Source: Lachnospiraceae bacterium KH1T2 (GTDB taxonomy: Bacteria; Bacillota; Clostridia; Lachnospirales; Lachnospiraceae). Taken from it: a DNA stretch of 64,000 nt. This document shows positions 8,376 through 17,379 of this stretch, piece by piece. Below the pieces are notes generated by a model that was not told the DNA's origin, made no database searches, and worked only from the letters and a program-made list of their open reading frames with translations. Position numbers and translations under genes: made by a program. Location: the NCBI GenBank assembly GCA_900114405.1, contig FOSY01000002.1:62001-126000 (forward strand). The letters are read 5' to 3'. Every line of letters starts with the position of its first letter. The stretch's first letter is position 1.

Positions 8376-9851
8376 ATGAGAAAAGAAAAAAGTAGAAGAC
8401 AAGGTCCAAGAAATAAGGATCAAGAAAGAGTACGAAGAAGACGTAGGAAACGATCAACTCCAACACACAAAAAAATAACTAAAATGCCTCGCGCCGGTAT
8501 TCTTAACTTGAATATTGGAGCTGTCATTTTTTTGGTAATAGCCATCTATATAGTACTTATACTTATTTCATATTTACGTTCAAGTCATATTTCAGGATAC
8601 GAAGTAAAGCTTGGCTCACTTGCGCTTGATACGACTACCAGGGCTGTTGCTCTTCGTACTGAATCCGTTGCTAAAGTCAGAGAGCCCGGATATATTAATT
8701 ACTACGCTCGTGAAGGGGAGAGAACGGCAGTAGGCGATCTGGTTTATACGGTTGATGAGACAGGGCAGCTTTCTGATCAGATTCTTGAAAGTCAGACAGT
8801 AAGTTCTAACCTTAAAGAATCAGATCTTGCGTCGCTTAAAACTGATATTCAGAACTTTAAGACAGCATATCTTCCGAAAAACTTTAAGAGTGTTTATGAT
8901 TTTAAGTTTGATATAGAAGGTACAGCTGAGCAGATTTCAAATGAGAATATAATGTCTATACTGAATAGTGTTTCAGGTAATACAGTTGGCTCTGCGGTAG
9001 ATATGGGTTATGCAGCGCAGAGCGGTATAGTTGTTTATGAAACTGATGGTCTTGAAAATTTGAATGCTAATGAGATCACTGCGGATATATTTGATGAAGA
9101 CGCACATAAGGCTATAAAATTATCAAATGGTGATCTTGTTTCGGTAAGTGATAATGCTTATAGAGTTACAACGGCAGAAGATTGGAGTATAGTAGTTCCG
9201 TGGGAAGAAGATTGGGCAGAAAGTATAGAAGAAGGTGAATATATACAGGTATGCTTCCTTAAAGATGGCAACGTGCTTTGGGGGCTTACGTCTCTGCTTA
9301 ATAATTCAGATGGAAAATATTTACAGATAAGCTTTACGAACTCTATGATAACTTATGCGTCAGAGAGGTATTTGGATGTGGAACTTATGACAGATGAAAA
9401 GAAGGGACTTAAGATACCTAATTCATCAATCGTAAAGAAAGATTTTTACCTTGTTCCGGAGGATTATCTCACGCAAGGCGGAGACTCGGGTAATTCAGGC
9501 TTTATGAGAAAAGCATATCTTGAGAATGGTACTGAGAGTACGGAGTTTGTCGCAACAGAATTGTATGATCTTGTTGATGGCTTCTATTATGTAGATACAG
9601 AGTCGTTCCATGCAGGTGATGTGCTTGTAAAACCTGACTCGAATGAGACATATACTTTGAGCAATAAAGATACTTTGACTGGTGTATATAATATGAACAG
9701 CGGATATGCTGATTTCAGAAAAGTTCAAATACTGTATTCTAATAAGGAATACTCAATAGTTCAGTCGGGTACACAGTATGGACTAAATGTTTATGATCAT
9801 ATTGTCTTAAATGGTGATAATATTTCTGATAAGGACTTTATGTTCCAGTAA
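8376..9851 (+). CDS. HlyD-like membrane-anchored protein
   Basis: About 491 residues. A very basic cytoplasmic tail (RRRRRKRSTP) precedes one membrane helix (about residues 45-67) and a long extracellular part. The segment GYINYYAREGERTAVGDLVYTVDETG resembles the lipoyl/barrel-sandwich half-motif of HlyD-type adaptor proteins, and the family is usually called HlyD-family periplasmic adaptor in Clostridia. No ABC or RND partner is adjacent. Position just before yggS and sepF suggests a link to division or envelope assembly, which is inference. TTG 8355 is in frame but lies in the palindrome; ATG 8376 is preferred, with no strong ribosome site for either. Confidence 0.7.
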   Translation: MRKEKSRRQGPRNKDQERVRRRRRKRSTPTHKKITKMPRAGILNLNIGAVIFLVIAIYIVLILISYLRSSHISGYEVKLGSLALDTTTRAVALRTESVAKVREPGYINYYAREGERTAVGDLVYTVDETGQLSDQILESQTVSSNLKESDLASLKTDIQNFKTAYLPKNFKSVYDFKFDIEGTAEQISNENIMSILNSVSGNTVGSAVDMGYAAQSGIVVYETDGLENLNANEITADIFDEDAHKAIKLSNGDLVSVSDNAYRVTTAEDWSIVVPWEEDWAESIEEGEYIQVCFLKDGNVLWGLTSLLNNSDGKYLQISFTNSMITYASERYLDVELMTDEKKGLKIPNSSIVKKDFYLVPEDYLTQGGDSGNSGFMRKAYLENGTESTEFVATELYDLVDGFYYVDTESFHAGDVLVKPDSNETYTLSNKDTLTGVYNMNSGYADFRKVQILYSNKEYSIVQSGTQYGLNVYDHIVLNGDNISDKDFMFQ

Positions 9852-9915
9852 GATCTGTGAAGACCTTGTATAGTATTGCATTTCTATTGACAGATTATGA
9901 TGGAGGCTTAACAGT

Positions 9916-10617
9916 ATGAGTTTTATTGTTGATAATCTTAAGGAAGTTAATGAAAAAATAGCTCAGGCATGCGAACGATCAGGGAGAAATAGAGACGAAG
10001 TGACACTGATTTCAGTCAGCAAAACAAAACCTGTATCAATGCTTATGGAAGCGTATGACGCCGGAGTTAGGATTTTTGGTGAAAACAAAGTACAGGAGCT
10101 CGTTGAAAAATATGAACAGATGCCAAAGGATATACATTGGCACATGATAGGTCATCTTCAGAGAAATAAAGTTAAGTATATTATCGACAAGGTTGACCTG
10201 ATACATAGCGTTGACACGCTTCAGCTTGCAGAGGAGATAAGCAAGCAGGCAGTTAAGCATAATGTAACAGCAAATATCTTGATCGAGATCAATATTGGTG
10301 ATGAAGAATCAAAGTTTGGAATTAAGCCAGACGATGTATTTAAATTTGTTGAAGATGTATACAAAATGCCCAATGTTTCCGTAAAAGGTCTGATGTGTGT
10401 TGCACCATATACCGAAAATTCTGAAGAAAATCGTAAATTTTTCAAAAAAATGTATGAACTTTGTGTTGACATAAAAGAAAGAATGGGCGATAATAATAAG
10501 GTGAATATTTTATCCATGGGTATGACTGGTGATTATCAGGTTGCGATAGAAGAAGGGGCAACAATGATTCGTGTGGGCACTGGTATATTCGGAGAAAGAG
10601 ATTATTCAAAGAAATAA
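9916..10617 (+). CDS. yggS: YggS/YlmE family pyridoxal-phosphate homeostasis protein
   Basis: PLP-binding protein of the PROSC family that buffers vitamin B6 and has no known catalytic activity. The 233-residue protein has the alanine-racemase N-terminal fold, with the PLP lysine K36 in LISVSKTKP, the FGENKVQEL motif, HWHMIGHLQRNKVKY, SVDTLQLAEEI, and the phosphate-binding end MGMTGDYQVAIEEGATMIR. GGAGG precedes the ATG by 9 nt. The gene sits directly before sepF, the conserved ylmE-ylmF order of Gram-positive division clusters. Confidence 0.96.
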   Translation: MSFIVDNLKEVNEKIAQACERSGRNRDEVTLISVSKTKPVSMLMEAYDAGVRIFGENKVQELVEKYEQMPKDIHWHMIGHLQRNKVKYIIDKVDLIHSVDTLQLAEEISKQAVKHNVTANILIEINIGDEESKFGIKPDDVFKFVEDVYKMPNVSVKGLMCVAPYTENSEENRKFFKKMYELCVDIKERMGDNNKVNILSMGMTGDYQVAIEEGATMIRVGTGIFGERDYSKK

Positions 10618-10664
10618 AGGGAAAGAAATTTAATGCGGAGTATGAATCGCAGGAGGAAAATCTT

Positions 10665-11171
10665 ATGAGTATTTTGGATAAGTTCGTTAAAGCAATGAAT
10701 ATTAATGATGAAGACGATTATGATGATTACGAAGATGAGTATCTCGATGATGAAGATGAAGAAATCGAAGATCGTAAGAGATTTACTCGTCGTGAAGAGC
10801 CTAAGCCGATAGAGAAACCTGTAGCTAAGAATAAGATTACTCCGATGCGTCAGGTTAAGAAGAGATATTCAGATTCAGGAAGAGAAGTTGTGATGTTTAA
10901 GCCAACATCAAGTGATGAGTCTTGTGATGTTATGGATTCTCTTCTTGCAGATCGTACAGTAGTTCTCAATCTTGAAGGTATCAATGAAGAGATAGCACAG
11001 AAGATTATCGATACTGTTTCTGGTGCTTGCTATGCACTTAATGGAAACATGGTGAAGATTTCTAACTATATTTTTATTGTTGCTCCAAGGAGTGTTGAGC
11101 TTTCTGGTAATTCGCAGGGAGACGTATTGAAGACAGCGTTCGATATGCCGCTTGCCGTTGGCAGAATGTAA
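10665..11171 (+). CDS. sepF: Cell division protein SepF
   Basis: FtsZ-binding protein that bends the Z ring and anchors it to the membrane. The 168-residue protein has an N-terminal amphipathic helix (MSILDKFVKAMNI), a highly acidic Asp/Glu/Tyr linker (residues 15-40), and the C-terminal SepF domain with VVLNLEGINEEIAQKIIDTV, DTVSGACYALNG and the terminal YIFIVAPRSVE strand. GGAGG lies about 8 nt before the ATG. Size and domain order are typical. Confidence 0.96.
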   Translation: MSILDKFVKAMNINDEDDYDDYEDEYLDDEDEEIEDRKRFTRREEPKPIEKPVAKNKITPMRQVKKRYSDSGREVVMFKPTSSDESCDVMDSLLADRTVVLNLEGINEEIAQKIIDTVSGACYALNGNMVKISNYIFIVAPRSVELSGNSQGDVLKTAFDMPLAVGRM

Positions 11172-11200
11172 TGTAATTCTATTTTATATGTGATATTATT

Positions 11201-11229
11201 AAGCGGGGGCTTTGAGGCTTCCGCTTTTT
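11201..11229 (+). terminator. Intrinsic terminator after sepF
   Basis: AAGCGG-rich arm, short loop and CCGCTT followed by a T-run (CCGCTTTTTC). It closes the yggS-sepF unit before aroB. Confidence 0.75.
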
Positions 11230-11268
11230 CATTTGACTAAGAATGGTTACTAAAGGAGAAGACATATT

Positions 11269-12372
11269 ATGGCAACTATAGTTTCTGTACCAAAAACATC
11301 ATCAGGGGACGCATACGATATTCTTATTGAGCATGATTTTGCAAAGCTGAAGGATGCGATCATAAAACTGGGTTTTTCTAATAAGAGATTTTGCATTGTG
11401 ACTGATTCAAATGTAGGACCTCTGTATGCAGATAAGATTGTGGAAGAACTTTCTTCTATAGCAAAAGAAATCAAAGTTTTGACACTTCCTGCAGGAGAAG
11501 AAAATAAAAATCTTGAACAGGTACAGAAAGTATATGAATTTCTTATCGAAAATCATTTTGATCGAAAAGATATATTGTTTGCACTTGGAGGAGGTGTCAT
11601 TGGCGACCTTACAGGATTCGCAGCTGCAACTTATTTACGAGGAATTAAGTTTGTACAGATTCCTACAACACTTCTTTCTCAGACAGATAGCTCTATCGGC
11701 GGAAAAACGGGTGTTGACTTTAATGAATATAAAAATATGGTTGGCGCTTTTTATCAGCCTTCATTAGTGTATATGAACATGAGCGTTCTTAAAACACTCT
11801 CTGCACGCCAGTTTGCCTCTGGTATGGCTGAAATTCTTAAGCATGGATTGATCAAGGACAATTCATATTATGAATGGCTTATCAATAATTTTATCGAAAT
11901 AAATGATCTTGAAGCTGAATTTCTCGAAAAAATGATCAAGAGAAGCTGCGAGATAAAGGCTGAGGTTGTTTCAAATGATCCAAAGGAACAAGGCGAACGT
12001 GCTATCCTTAATTTTGGACATACAGTTGGTCATGCTATAGAGAAATATATGAATTTCAAGCTTACACATGGTGAATGTGTTGCACTTGGAATGATTGCAG
12101 CATGTTGGATATCTTATAAGCGTGGAATGCTTGATACGGAAGAGTTTTATGAAATCAGAGATATGTTCCTGCCATTCAGACTCCCGTTGACATTGGAAGA
12201 TGATGCAGATTTAGACAGAATAATAGAGATTACAAAATCTGATAAAAAAATGGAAAGTGGTCACATTAAGTTTATTCTTCTCAAGAAGCCTGGAAAGGCT
12301 TATATCGATACATCAGTTACAGATGATGAAATGCGTGATGCTGTGAAACAGCTTATTCTTACAGATGATTGA
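11269..12372 (+). CDS. aroB: 3-dehydroquinate synthase
   Basis: Second step of the shikimate pathway: DAHP to 3-dehydroquinate, using NAD and a divalent metal. The 367-residue protein is normal length, with the NAD-binding GGGVIGDLTGFAAATYLRG, the DSSIGGKTGVD motif, the metal-ligand Glu in MAEILKHGLIKD and metal His residues in FGHTVGHAIE and LTHGECVALGM. AAAGGAG precedes the ATG. lspA and an RluA-type gene follow closely and probably share its transcript. Confidence 0.97.
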   Translation: MATIVSVPKTSSGDAYDILIEHDFAKLKDAIIKLGFSNKRFCIVTDSNVGPLYADKIVEELSSIAKEIKVLTLPAGEENKNLEQVQKVYEFLIENHFDRKDILFALGGGVIGDLTGFAAATYLRGIKFVQIPTTLLSQTDSSIGGKTGVDFNEYKNMVGAFYQPSLVYMNMSVLKTLSARQFASGMAEILKHGLIKDNSYYEWLINNFIEINDLEAEFLEKMIKRSCEIKAEVVSNDPKEQGERAILNFGHTVGHAIEKYMNFKLTHGECVALGMIAACWISYKRGMLDTEEFYEIRDMFLPFRLPLTLEDDADLDRIIEITKSDKKMESGHIKFILLKKPGKAYIDTSVTDDEMRDAVKQLILTDD

Positions 12373-12410
12373 TCATATAAAATATGTAAGTGAAAGGTAA
12401 AAGTATTTTT

Positions 12411-12965
12411 ATGAAGAAAAAAAATAAGATAATTCCATTTATGGCTTTAGACATTTTTCTTATGGCTGTATTGGTTGGTATAGATCAGTTTACAAAATAC
12501 CTCGCGGTTCAGAACCTTATGAATAAAGCACCTATCCCGGTAATCAAGGATGTTCTTATATTGGAATATCTGGAAAATCGAGGAGCTGCTTTTGGAATGC
12601 TTCAGAATCAGAGTGTATTTTTTATCGTGATCGGTGTAGTGTTTGTTTTGGCAATGTTTTTTGCCTTGGTAAAAGTTCCTATACATGGAAAATATCATGT
12701 GATGAGATTTTTACTTACTCTTATAACCGCTGGTGCTATAGGAAATATGATAGATAGAGCTACACTTAAATATGTTGTTGATTTCATCTATATTATTTAT
12801 ATCAATTTCCCTGTATTTAATGTGGCAGATATCTATGTAACAGTTGGTACTCTTAGCCTTCTTATACTGATACTTTTTGTTTGGAAGGAAGAAGACCTGG
12901 ATTTCAAAAATAATAAAAATCCAAAGCTGCATTCTTCAATGGTGAGAGATGATGAGTCAAATTAA
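12411..12965 (+). CDS. lspA: Lipoprotein signal peptidase (signal peptidase II)
   Basis: Membrane aspartyl protease that removes the signal from prolipoproteins; several lipoproteins in this window depend on it. The 184-residue protein has four membrane helices and the family boxes IDQFTKY, ENRGAAFGM, AGAIGNMIDR, YVVDFI and FNVADIYV, with the two catalytic Asp in the last two boxes. A GTG 21 nt upstream is in frame; ATG 12411 is preferred although AAAGG is 13 nt away. The end overlaps the next gene by 17 nt. Confidence 0.95.
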   Translation: MKKKNKIIPFMALDIFLMAVLVGIDQFTKYLAVQNLMNKAPIPVIKDVLILEYLENRGAAFGMLQNQSVFFIVIGVVFVLAMFFALVKVPIHGKYHVMRFLLTLITAGAIGNMIDRATLKYVVDFIYIIYINFPVFNVADIYVTVGTLSLLILILFVWKEEDLDFKNNKNPKLHSSMVRDDESN

Positions 12966-13875
12966 TGATGGAAATTCAAATAAATTGATATTTACAGTTG
13001 ATTCTGAGTCTACTGGGTTAAGGCTTGATAAATATCTTTCAACGCAATGTGAAGATCTTTCAAGATCTTATATACAAAAGATCATTCAGGAGGGCGGAGT
13101 TCTTCTGAATGGAGAAAATGTGAAGGCAAAATATCCGGTTAATGAAGATGACAGGATAGAGCTTAATGTTCCGGATCTGATCGTTCCTGAGGTTAAGCCG
13201 GAAAATATAGAGCTCGATGTTCTTTACGAAGATGATGATGTGATCGTTGTGAATAAACCGAAGGGGATGGTTGTTCATCCGGCGGCTGGACATTATAGCG
13301 GAACGCTTGTAAATGCGCTTTTATATCATTGCAAAGACCTTTCAGGAATTAATGGTGTCATGAGACCAGGCATAGTACACAGGATTGATATGAATACTAC
13401 AGGCTCGCTAATAGTATGTAAGAATGACTTTGCTCACAAAAGTATTGCAGATCAGCTGAAAGTTCATTCTATAAATAGGCGATATGTGGCAATATGCGAA
13501 GGCGTACTTAAAAATGATGAAGGTACAGTGGATGCGCCTATAGGGAGAAGCACTAAGGACAGAAAAAAGATGGCTGTAAATCTAAATGGAAAAGAAGCAG
13601 TTACTCACTATAAAGTCCTTAAAAGATTAAAGAAGCATACCTATATCGAATGCAAGCTTGAGACCGGAAGAACACATCAGATACGTGTTCATATGGCACA
13701 CATCGGTCATCCTCTGCTTGGTGATGATGTATATGGTCATGAATATAAAAATCTGCAGGGGCAGACACTTCACGCGAAGACTTTGGGCTTTATCCAGCCG
13801 CATACAGAAGAGTATGTCGAGATAAATGCTCCTATTCCTGAATACTTTGAACATCTTTTGGATGTTTTGGGATGA
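12949..13875 (+). CDS. RluA-family pseudouridine synthase (RluD-like)
   Basis: Isomerises uridines in 23S rRNA. The 308-residue protein has an N-terminal S4 RNA-binding domain (about residues 15-75, RLDKYLSTQCEDLSRSYIQK) and a catalytic domain with the signature HRID at H144-D147, where Asp147 is the nucleophile, then KPKGMVVHPAAGH and ETGRTHQIRVHMAHIGHPLLGD. RluD-like by architecture, but the exact target cannot be read from sequence. Two adjacent ATG codons follow GGTGAGAG; the first is used. The gene is translationally coupled to lspA. Confidence 0.93.
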   Translation: MMSQINDGNSNKLIFTVDSESTGLRLDKYLSTQCEDLSRSYIQKIIQEGGVLLNGENVKAKYPVNEDDRIELNVPDLIVPEVKPENIELDVLYEDDDVIVVNKPKGMVVHPAAGHYSGTLVNALLYHCKDLSGINGVMRPGIVHRIDMNTTGSLIVCKNDFAHKSIADQLKVHSINRRYVAICEGVLKNDEGTVDAPIGRSTKDRKKMAVNLNGKEAVTHYKVLKRLKKHTYIECKLETGRTHQIRVHMAHIGHPLLGDDVYGHEYKNLQGQTLHAKTLGFIQPHTEEYVEINAPIPEYFEHLLDVLG

Positions 13876-13948
13876 ATATGTTGTGCACTTATGATATAAT
13901 TAAATAAAGAAATCAGTTCTACAATAATTGAAAAGGCTGGTGAACTAT

Positions 13949-14587
13949 ATGAATACCATAATCACAATTGGAAGACAATTTGGATCAGGTGGACGTGAAA
14001 TCGGTGAGAAACTTGCAGAAAGTTTTGGTATTAAGTGTTATGATAAAGAATTACTAACTCATGCTGCAAAGGATAGTGGCTTGAGTGAAGAAATCTTGAA
14101 GAATCACGATGAAAGACCAACGAGTTCATTTCTATATAATCTGGTAATGGATACATATTCATTTGGTTATTCTAACTCGTCATATATCGATATGCCGGTA
14201 TCTCACAAGGTTTTTCTTGCACAATTTGACACGATCAAGAGGATTGCTTCAGAAGGTCCTTGTGTTTTAGTTGGAAGATGTGCAGATTATGCGCTTCAGG
14301 ATTTTGATAATGTTGTAAATCTTTTTATCTATGCGAAGCTTGAAGACAGGATAAAGCGTGTAATGGAACGTTTCGATGATATTACAACTCCTGAAAAAGC
14401 GAAAGATATGATAAGAAAGAAGGATAAACAGCGTAGAAGTTATTATGACTACTATTCTTCAAAGCGCTGGGGTGTTGTCGATACATATGATTTTTCAATA
14501 GACAGTTCTGCATTGGGAATTGATGGTACAGTTAATCTCATTAAGCAGTATATCGAAGATTTCGAGAAATATAAAGCAAATAAGTAA
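13949..14587 (+). CDS. Cytidylate kinase-like family protein
   Basis: P-loop nucleotide kinase of the cytidylate-kinase-like family, distinct from true Cmk. The 212-residue protein opens with ITIGRQFGSGGREIGEKLAE, the glycine-rich loop used in place of a classical Walker A, then CYDKELLTHAAKDSG, GPCVLVGRCADYAL and a basic lid (MIRKKDKQRRSYYDYYS). The substrate is unknown. TTG 13928 is in frame, but ATG 13949 has GGTGA 5 nt before it and begins exactly at the family start. A bidirectional terminator follows. Confidence 0.85.
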   Translation: MNTIITIGRQFGSGGREIGEKLAESFGIKCYDKELLTHAAKDSGLSEEILKNHDERPTSSFLYNLVMDTYSFGYSNSSYIDMPVSHKVFLAQFDTIKRIASEGPCVLVGRCADYALQDFDNVVNLFIYAKLEDRIKRVMERFDDITTPEKAKDMIRKKDKQRRSYYDYYSSKRWGVVDTYDFSIDSSALGIDGTVNLIKQYIEDFEKYKANK

Positions 14588-14592
14588 AATAT

Positions 14593-14620
14593 AAGGTGCT
14601 GCATTTATGTGCAGCACCTT
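14593..14620. terminator. Bidirectional terminator between convergent genes
   Basis: AAGGTGCTGCA, a 6-nt loop and TGCAGCACCTT form a perfect 11-bp stem between two convergent genes (stops at 14587 on + and 14623 on -). The U-runs are short on both sides. Confidence 0.75.
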
Positions 14621-14622
14621 GA

Positions 14623-15285
14623 TCATTTCTTAACTACAAGCATTCTGTAAATGCTATATGATTCATTCTTTTCAATCCACTCTTGATATAATTCGTTAAT
14701 CCTTACATAAGTCCAACCAGAAAAATGCAAGCAGTCTTCAGTATTAAAGCCGGAAGCTACAAGTACTGAATAAGTGTCGATAAATGGAAGACCGAGTGTT
14801 TTTAATGCTGCATTAAAAGCTTCTACTTCACTGTTTTTGATGAATTCGTGATTCTGAACAGGATTTACTGAGGCTAAGACTACGTTGTGAGCACCGACAA
14901 GCTGTGAATAAGTATATAAGTATTTATCGATGTTACTTAAATCGTTAATACCTAATCCGATGATCAATGTCCAGTTTTTGCCAGGGTGCGAATTGATGAT
15001 GTTCTGAGCTTCAGGAATAGCTTCTTTTACAAGCCAGTCATAGCCCATGCCGGTCTTTGCAACCATATATTCGTTATCAAGGTTGCTAAGATGACAAACC
15101 TCTTCCATTTGAACATAGCGGCTGTCGCCGATAAAAATATATGCGTTATTAGTTGCGTCAAGTACAGGCCCATTATCTTCTGCGCTGTAGGCAAATGCGT
15201 TGTGACACATCGCTAAACATAAAAAATAGATCACAACAAATACAGCAAGTACCTTAAACTTGCTTCCTAGAATTAATTTATTCAT
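14623..15285 (-). CDS. Secreted SGNH/GDSL-type hydrolase
   Basis: A 220-residue exported protein with a signal peptide (VLAVFVVIYFLCLAMCHNAFA, cut near residue 33). The mature part has SGNH blocks: IFIGDSRYV (nucleophile Ser), the GLGINDL block III and a terminal EDCLHFSGW with the DxxH catalytic pair. Substrate unknown; relatives act as acyl esterases on polysaccharide or peptidoglycan. The start is ATG 15285 because GAGGGGG sits 8 nt before it; an upstream ATG at 15339 would put 18 polar residues before the signal peptide. It is convergent with the kinase-like gene. Confidence 0.8.
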   Translation of the reverse strand: MNKLILGSKFKVLAVFVVIYFLCLAMCHNAFAYSAEDNGPVLDATNNAYIFIGDSRYVQMEEVCHLSNLDNEYMVAKTGMGYDWLVKEAIPEAQNIINSHPGKNWTLIIGLGINDLSNIDKYLYTYSQLVGAHNVVLASVNPVQNHEFIKNSEVEAFNAALKTLGLPFIDTYSVLVASGFNTEDCLHFSGWTYVRINELYQEWIEKNESYSIYRMLVVKK

Positions 15286-15403
15286 TTTTACTACCCCCTC
15301 AGCAAATATATCGGACTTTTTTATGAGTTGATAATACAAAAGTCATAATGATGCTTAAAAAATACAATTTATGTCAGCAAAAGGAGATAGAGTGATAGAA
15401 CAA

Positions 15404-15521
15404 AGAATCCGACTTTGTCGGATTCTCCGCGCAAGCGCGGGAGCCGTAGGCTCTTCCCATCCGCGCGCGTCGCATCCAATGCACGTAGTGCATTTTTTGA
15501 CTTATAGGAATTCCTATAAGT
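15404..15521. repeat. Mosaic of five short palindromes
   Basis: Five inverted repeats lie head to tail: 15404-15426 (AGAATCCGAC/GTCGGATTCT), 15427-15440 (CCGCGC-AA-GCGCGG), 15441-15453 (GAGCC-GTA-GGCTC), 15479-15494 (ATGCAC-GTA-GTGCAT) and 15500-15521 (CTTATAGGAATTCCTATAAG core). GC content is far above the surroundings. Related but decayed sequence occurs at 23222-23347 and 39221-39277. No protein is credible here. Confidence 0.7.
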
Positions 15522-15522
15522 T

Positions 15523-15558
15523 AAAAAAAGGATTATCACAAAAATGCGATAATCCTTT
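15523..15558 (-). terminator. Intrinsic terminator of the AI-2E family gene
   Basis: Read on the minus strand: AAAGGATTATC, 10-nt loop, GATAATCCTTT and a run of T. The position, 14 nt after the minus-strand stop at 15572, fits. Confidence 0.85.
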
Positions 15559-15571
15559 AAGATGATGTTTT

Positions 15572-16789
15572 TTAGACATTCTCATTTACTTCAATATTAT
15601 TTTCATTATTAATGTATGCATCCGTATCAGTAGTAAGTCCCTTTTTGGAAAGTCGAATATTTATTCTGCGCTTAATGTCGTAGTATATTACTGCAAATAC
15701 AGGAACTCCCAGGTACATTCCGATCGCACCGAAAAATCCACCGCCTACAAGAATCGAGAAGAGAACCCAGAAACCGTTAAGACCTGTTGAATTGCCGAAA
15801 AGCTTCGGCTTGATAATGTTTCCATCACATTGCTGCAAAATTAATATGATTATGATGAAAAATAATGTTTTGATCGGTGATGTAAGTAAAATAATGAAAG
15901 CAGCCGGTATAGCTCCGAGAAATGGACCGAAAAACGGAATGATATTGGTGATACCGACTATGACACTCACTAATAAAACATATGGAATACCGGCAATAGA
16001 GCAGGTGATAAAACAAAGAATACCTATTATCAGAGAGTCTATGATGGAACTCATTATATAATTTAAAAAGGTTACATTTATAAAGCGAAATTCATTGATT
16101 ATGTCTTTGGCACATTTTCTGCTCCAAAGTGCGAAGATAATTTTCTTAACCTGCCCCAAAAAACGTTCTCTCATACTAAGAATATAGACTGAGATAATCA
16201 ATCCAAGAACAAGATTCCATATAAATGAAAGACTTGTGGAAATACCAGAATATATGCCTGATGCTGCTTTTGAAAGGCTTGGCATTATACTACTGTTTGC
16301 AAATTTTTCCAAAGAATCATAGTTGTCATTGAGAAGACTCTCTATTTCGGGATAATCCTTAAAAACAGTTTGTACTAAAGCTTCAAGCTGATTGAGGTAA
16401 TCAGGAAATGAGATAATAATGTTTTTTATGCTTTGTGCCAACTGAGGAACGATCATTTGGATAAAGAAATAAATTACTAAGATAGCTGTAACAAGCGTTA
16501 GTAATATAGATAATTTTTTGACTTTAGGGTCAGTATCAGATAGATTTTTCTTAAATTTCTTAAATAAAGGCACTAAGACTTTTTTGGAATAAAAATCCAT
16601 TACAGGGCAAAGCACATATGCAATAAGAAAACCGTTTATTATCGGCTGTAAAATTTTCCAAAACTTATCGAAACCTAGATTAAAGGTTTTGAAATTATAA
16701 ATGATAAAGGAAAACAGCACGCTGCAAACAATAACGATAAAGGCAGTAAGGCCACCATAGAGATATTTGCGTTCAATATGAAATTTCAT
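15572..16789 (-). CDS. AI-2E family transporter (UPF0118/PerM)
   Basis: About 405-residue membrane protein with roughly eight helices. Family signatures are a central amphipathic region (PDYLNQLEALVQTVFKDYP), the conserved GIPYVLLVSVIVGITNIIPF and FFGPFLGAIPAAFI segments, and GLNGFWVLFSILVGGGFFGA. Members have been linked to autoinducer-2 export or to Na+/H+ exchange; the substrate here cannot be told. A TTG 6 nt upstream is in frame but ATG 16789 has GGAGG 7 nt before it. Monocistronic by its own terminator. Confidence 0.88.
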   Translation of the reverse strand: MKFHIERKYLYGGLTAFIVIVCSVLFSFIIYNFKTFNLGFDKFWKILQPIINGFLIAYVLCPVMDFYSKKVLVPLFKKFKKNLSDTDPKVKKLSILLTLVTAILVIYFFIQMIVPQLAQSIKNIIISFPDYLNQLEALVQTVFKDYPEIESLLNDNYDSLEKFANSSIMPSLSKAASGIYSGISTSLSFIWNLVLGLIISVYILSMRERFLGQVKKIIFALWSRKCAKDIINEFRFINVTFLNYIMSSIIDSLIIGILCFITCSIAGIPYVLLVSVIVGITNIIPFFGPFLGAIPAAFIILLTSPIKTLFFIIIILILQQCDGNIIKPKLFGNSTGLNGFWVLFSILVGGGFFGAIGMYLGVPVFAVIYYDIKRRINIRLSKKGLTTDTDAYINNENNIEVNENV

Positions 16790-17379
16790 AAACAAACCTC
16801 CGACATACTATTTTAATTATTATACTATGAAATTATTAATTTAAAAGAAACTTAAGCGATTCTTATGAAAAAAGTTAAGCAAAAAACAATTGAAAAAAGT
16901 GTTACTAAAATCTGAACAATAAAATTTTAATAATTCTAAAAATATATTTATAAATAAGTGTAGAAGTTGAAAGTGCATATATAAATATTATCGATTAAGT
17001 TGAACTTAAAGTTAAATTTGACAAAAAATTATCACAAGAAAACATAATTATGTGTAAATCGTATAATGAATAAAAATGAATTGTCTGCTTAGCTATAAAA
17101 AAATTGTGAGTTTTTTTAATACGTGTGCTATATGAGAATTTTATCAAGAGATAAATTTGTAAATAAAATATTAATAATGGCGAGTAGATATTGAAAAAAT
17201 GTATACAAAATGCTAAGCTCTCAAATGTTGTTCGCGGATACCCCTTAAAATAGATAAGCCAGATCAAGCGAATTACTGTACATAATCGCTTGCTTTGACC
17301 AATGCAGTGGGAAGCTGCAAATTATACCCCATACAATTATATATAACGTAGAGAATCAAAAAGGAGAAGTTTTGATCTT
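16790..17379. other. 590-nt AT-rich intergenic region
   Basis: The region holds the divergent upstream sequences of the AI-2E gene (minus) and the chemoreceptor (plus). Most of it is very AT-rich with no credible ORF. The last 150 nt are more GC-rich and contain the structured element described at 17238-17330. A TTGACA near 17018 and a TATAAT near 17061 are seen, but not at promoter spacing to each other. Confidence 0.5.
17238..17330 (+). promoter_or_regulatory. Candidate structured leader of the chemoreceptor gene
   Basis: Between two ATACCCC copies (17238-17244 and 17324-17330) lie two hairpins: CAAGCGA...TCGCTTG (17265-17292) and TGCAG...CTGCA (17303-17319). The loops, GC content against AT-rich flanks, and position 50 nt before the start suggest a cis-acting RNA. 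It does not match the c-di-GMP, SAM, glycine or purine riboswitch cores that I know. Confidence 0.35.

Noticed and set aside
15371..15565. 64-residue open frame on the + strand
   Set aside because: It runs through the palindromic mosaic and a minus-strand terminator, has no family resemblance, and its composition is dictated by the inverted repeats.
17238..17330. c-di-GMP riboswitch before the chemoreceptor
   Set aside because: The conserved GCAAACC and GNRA-type core of the class I switch and the class II pattern are absent.
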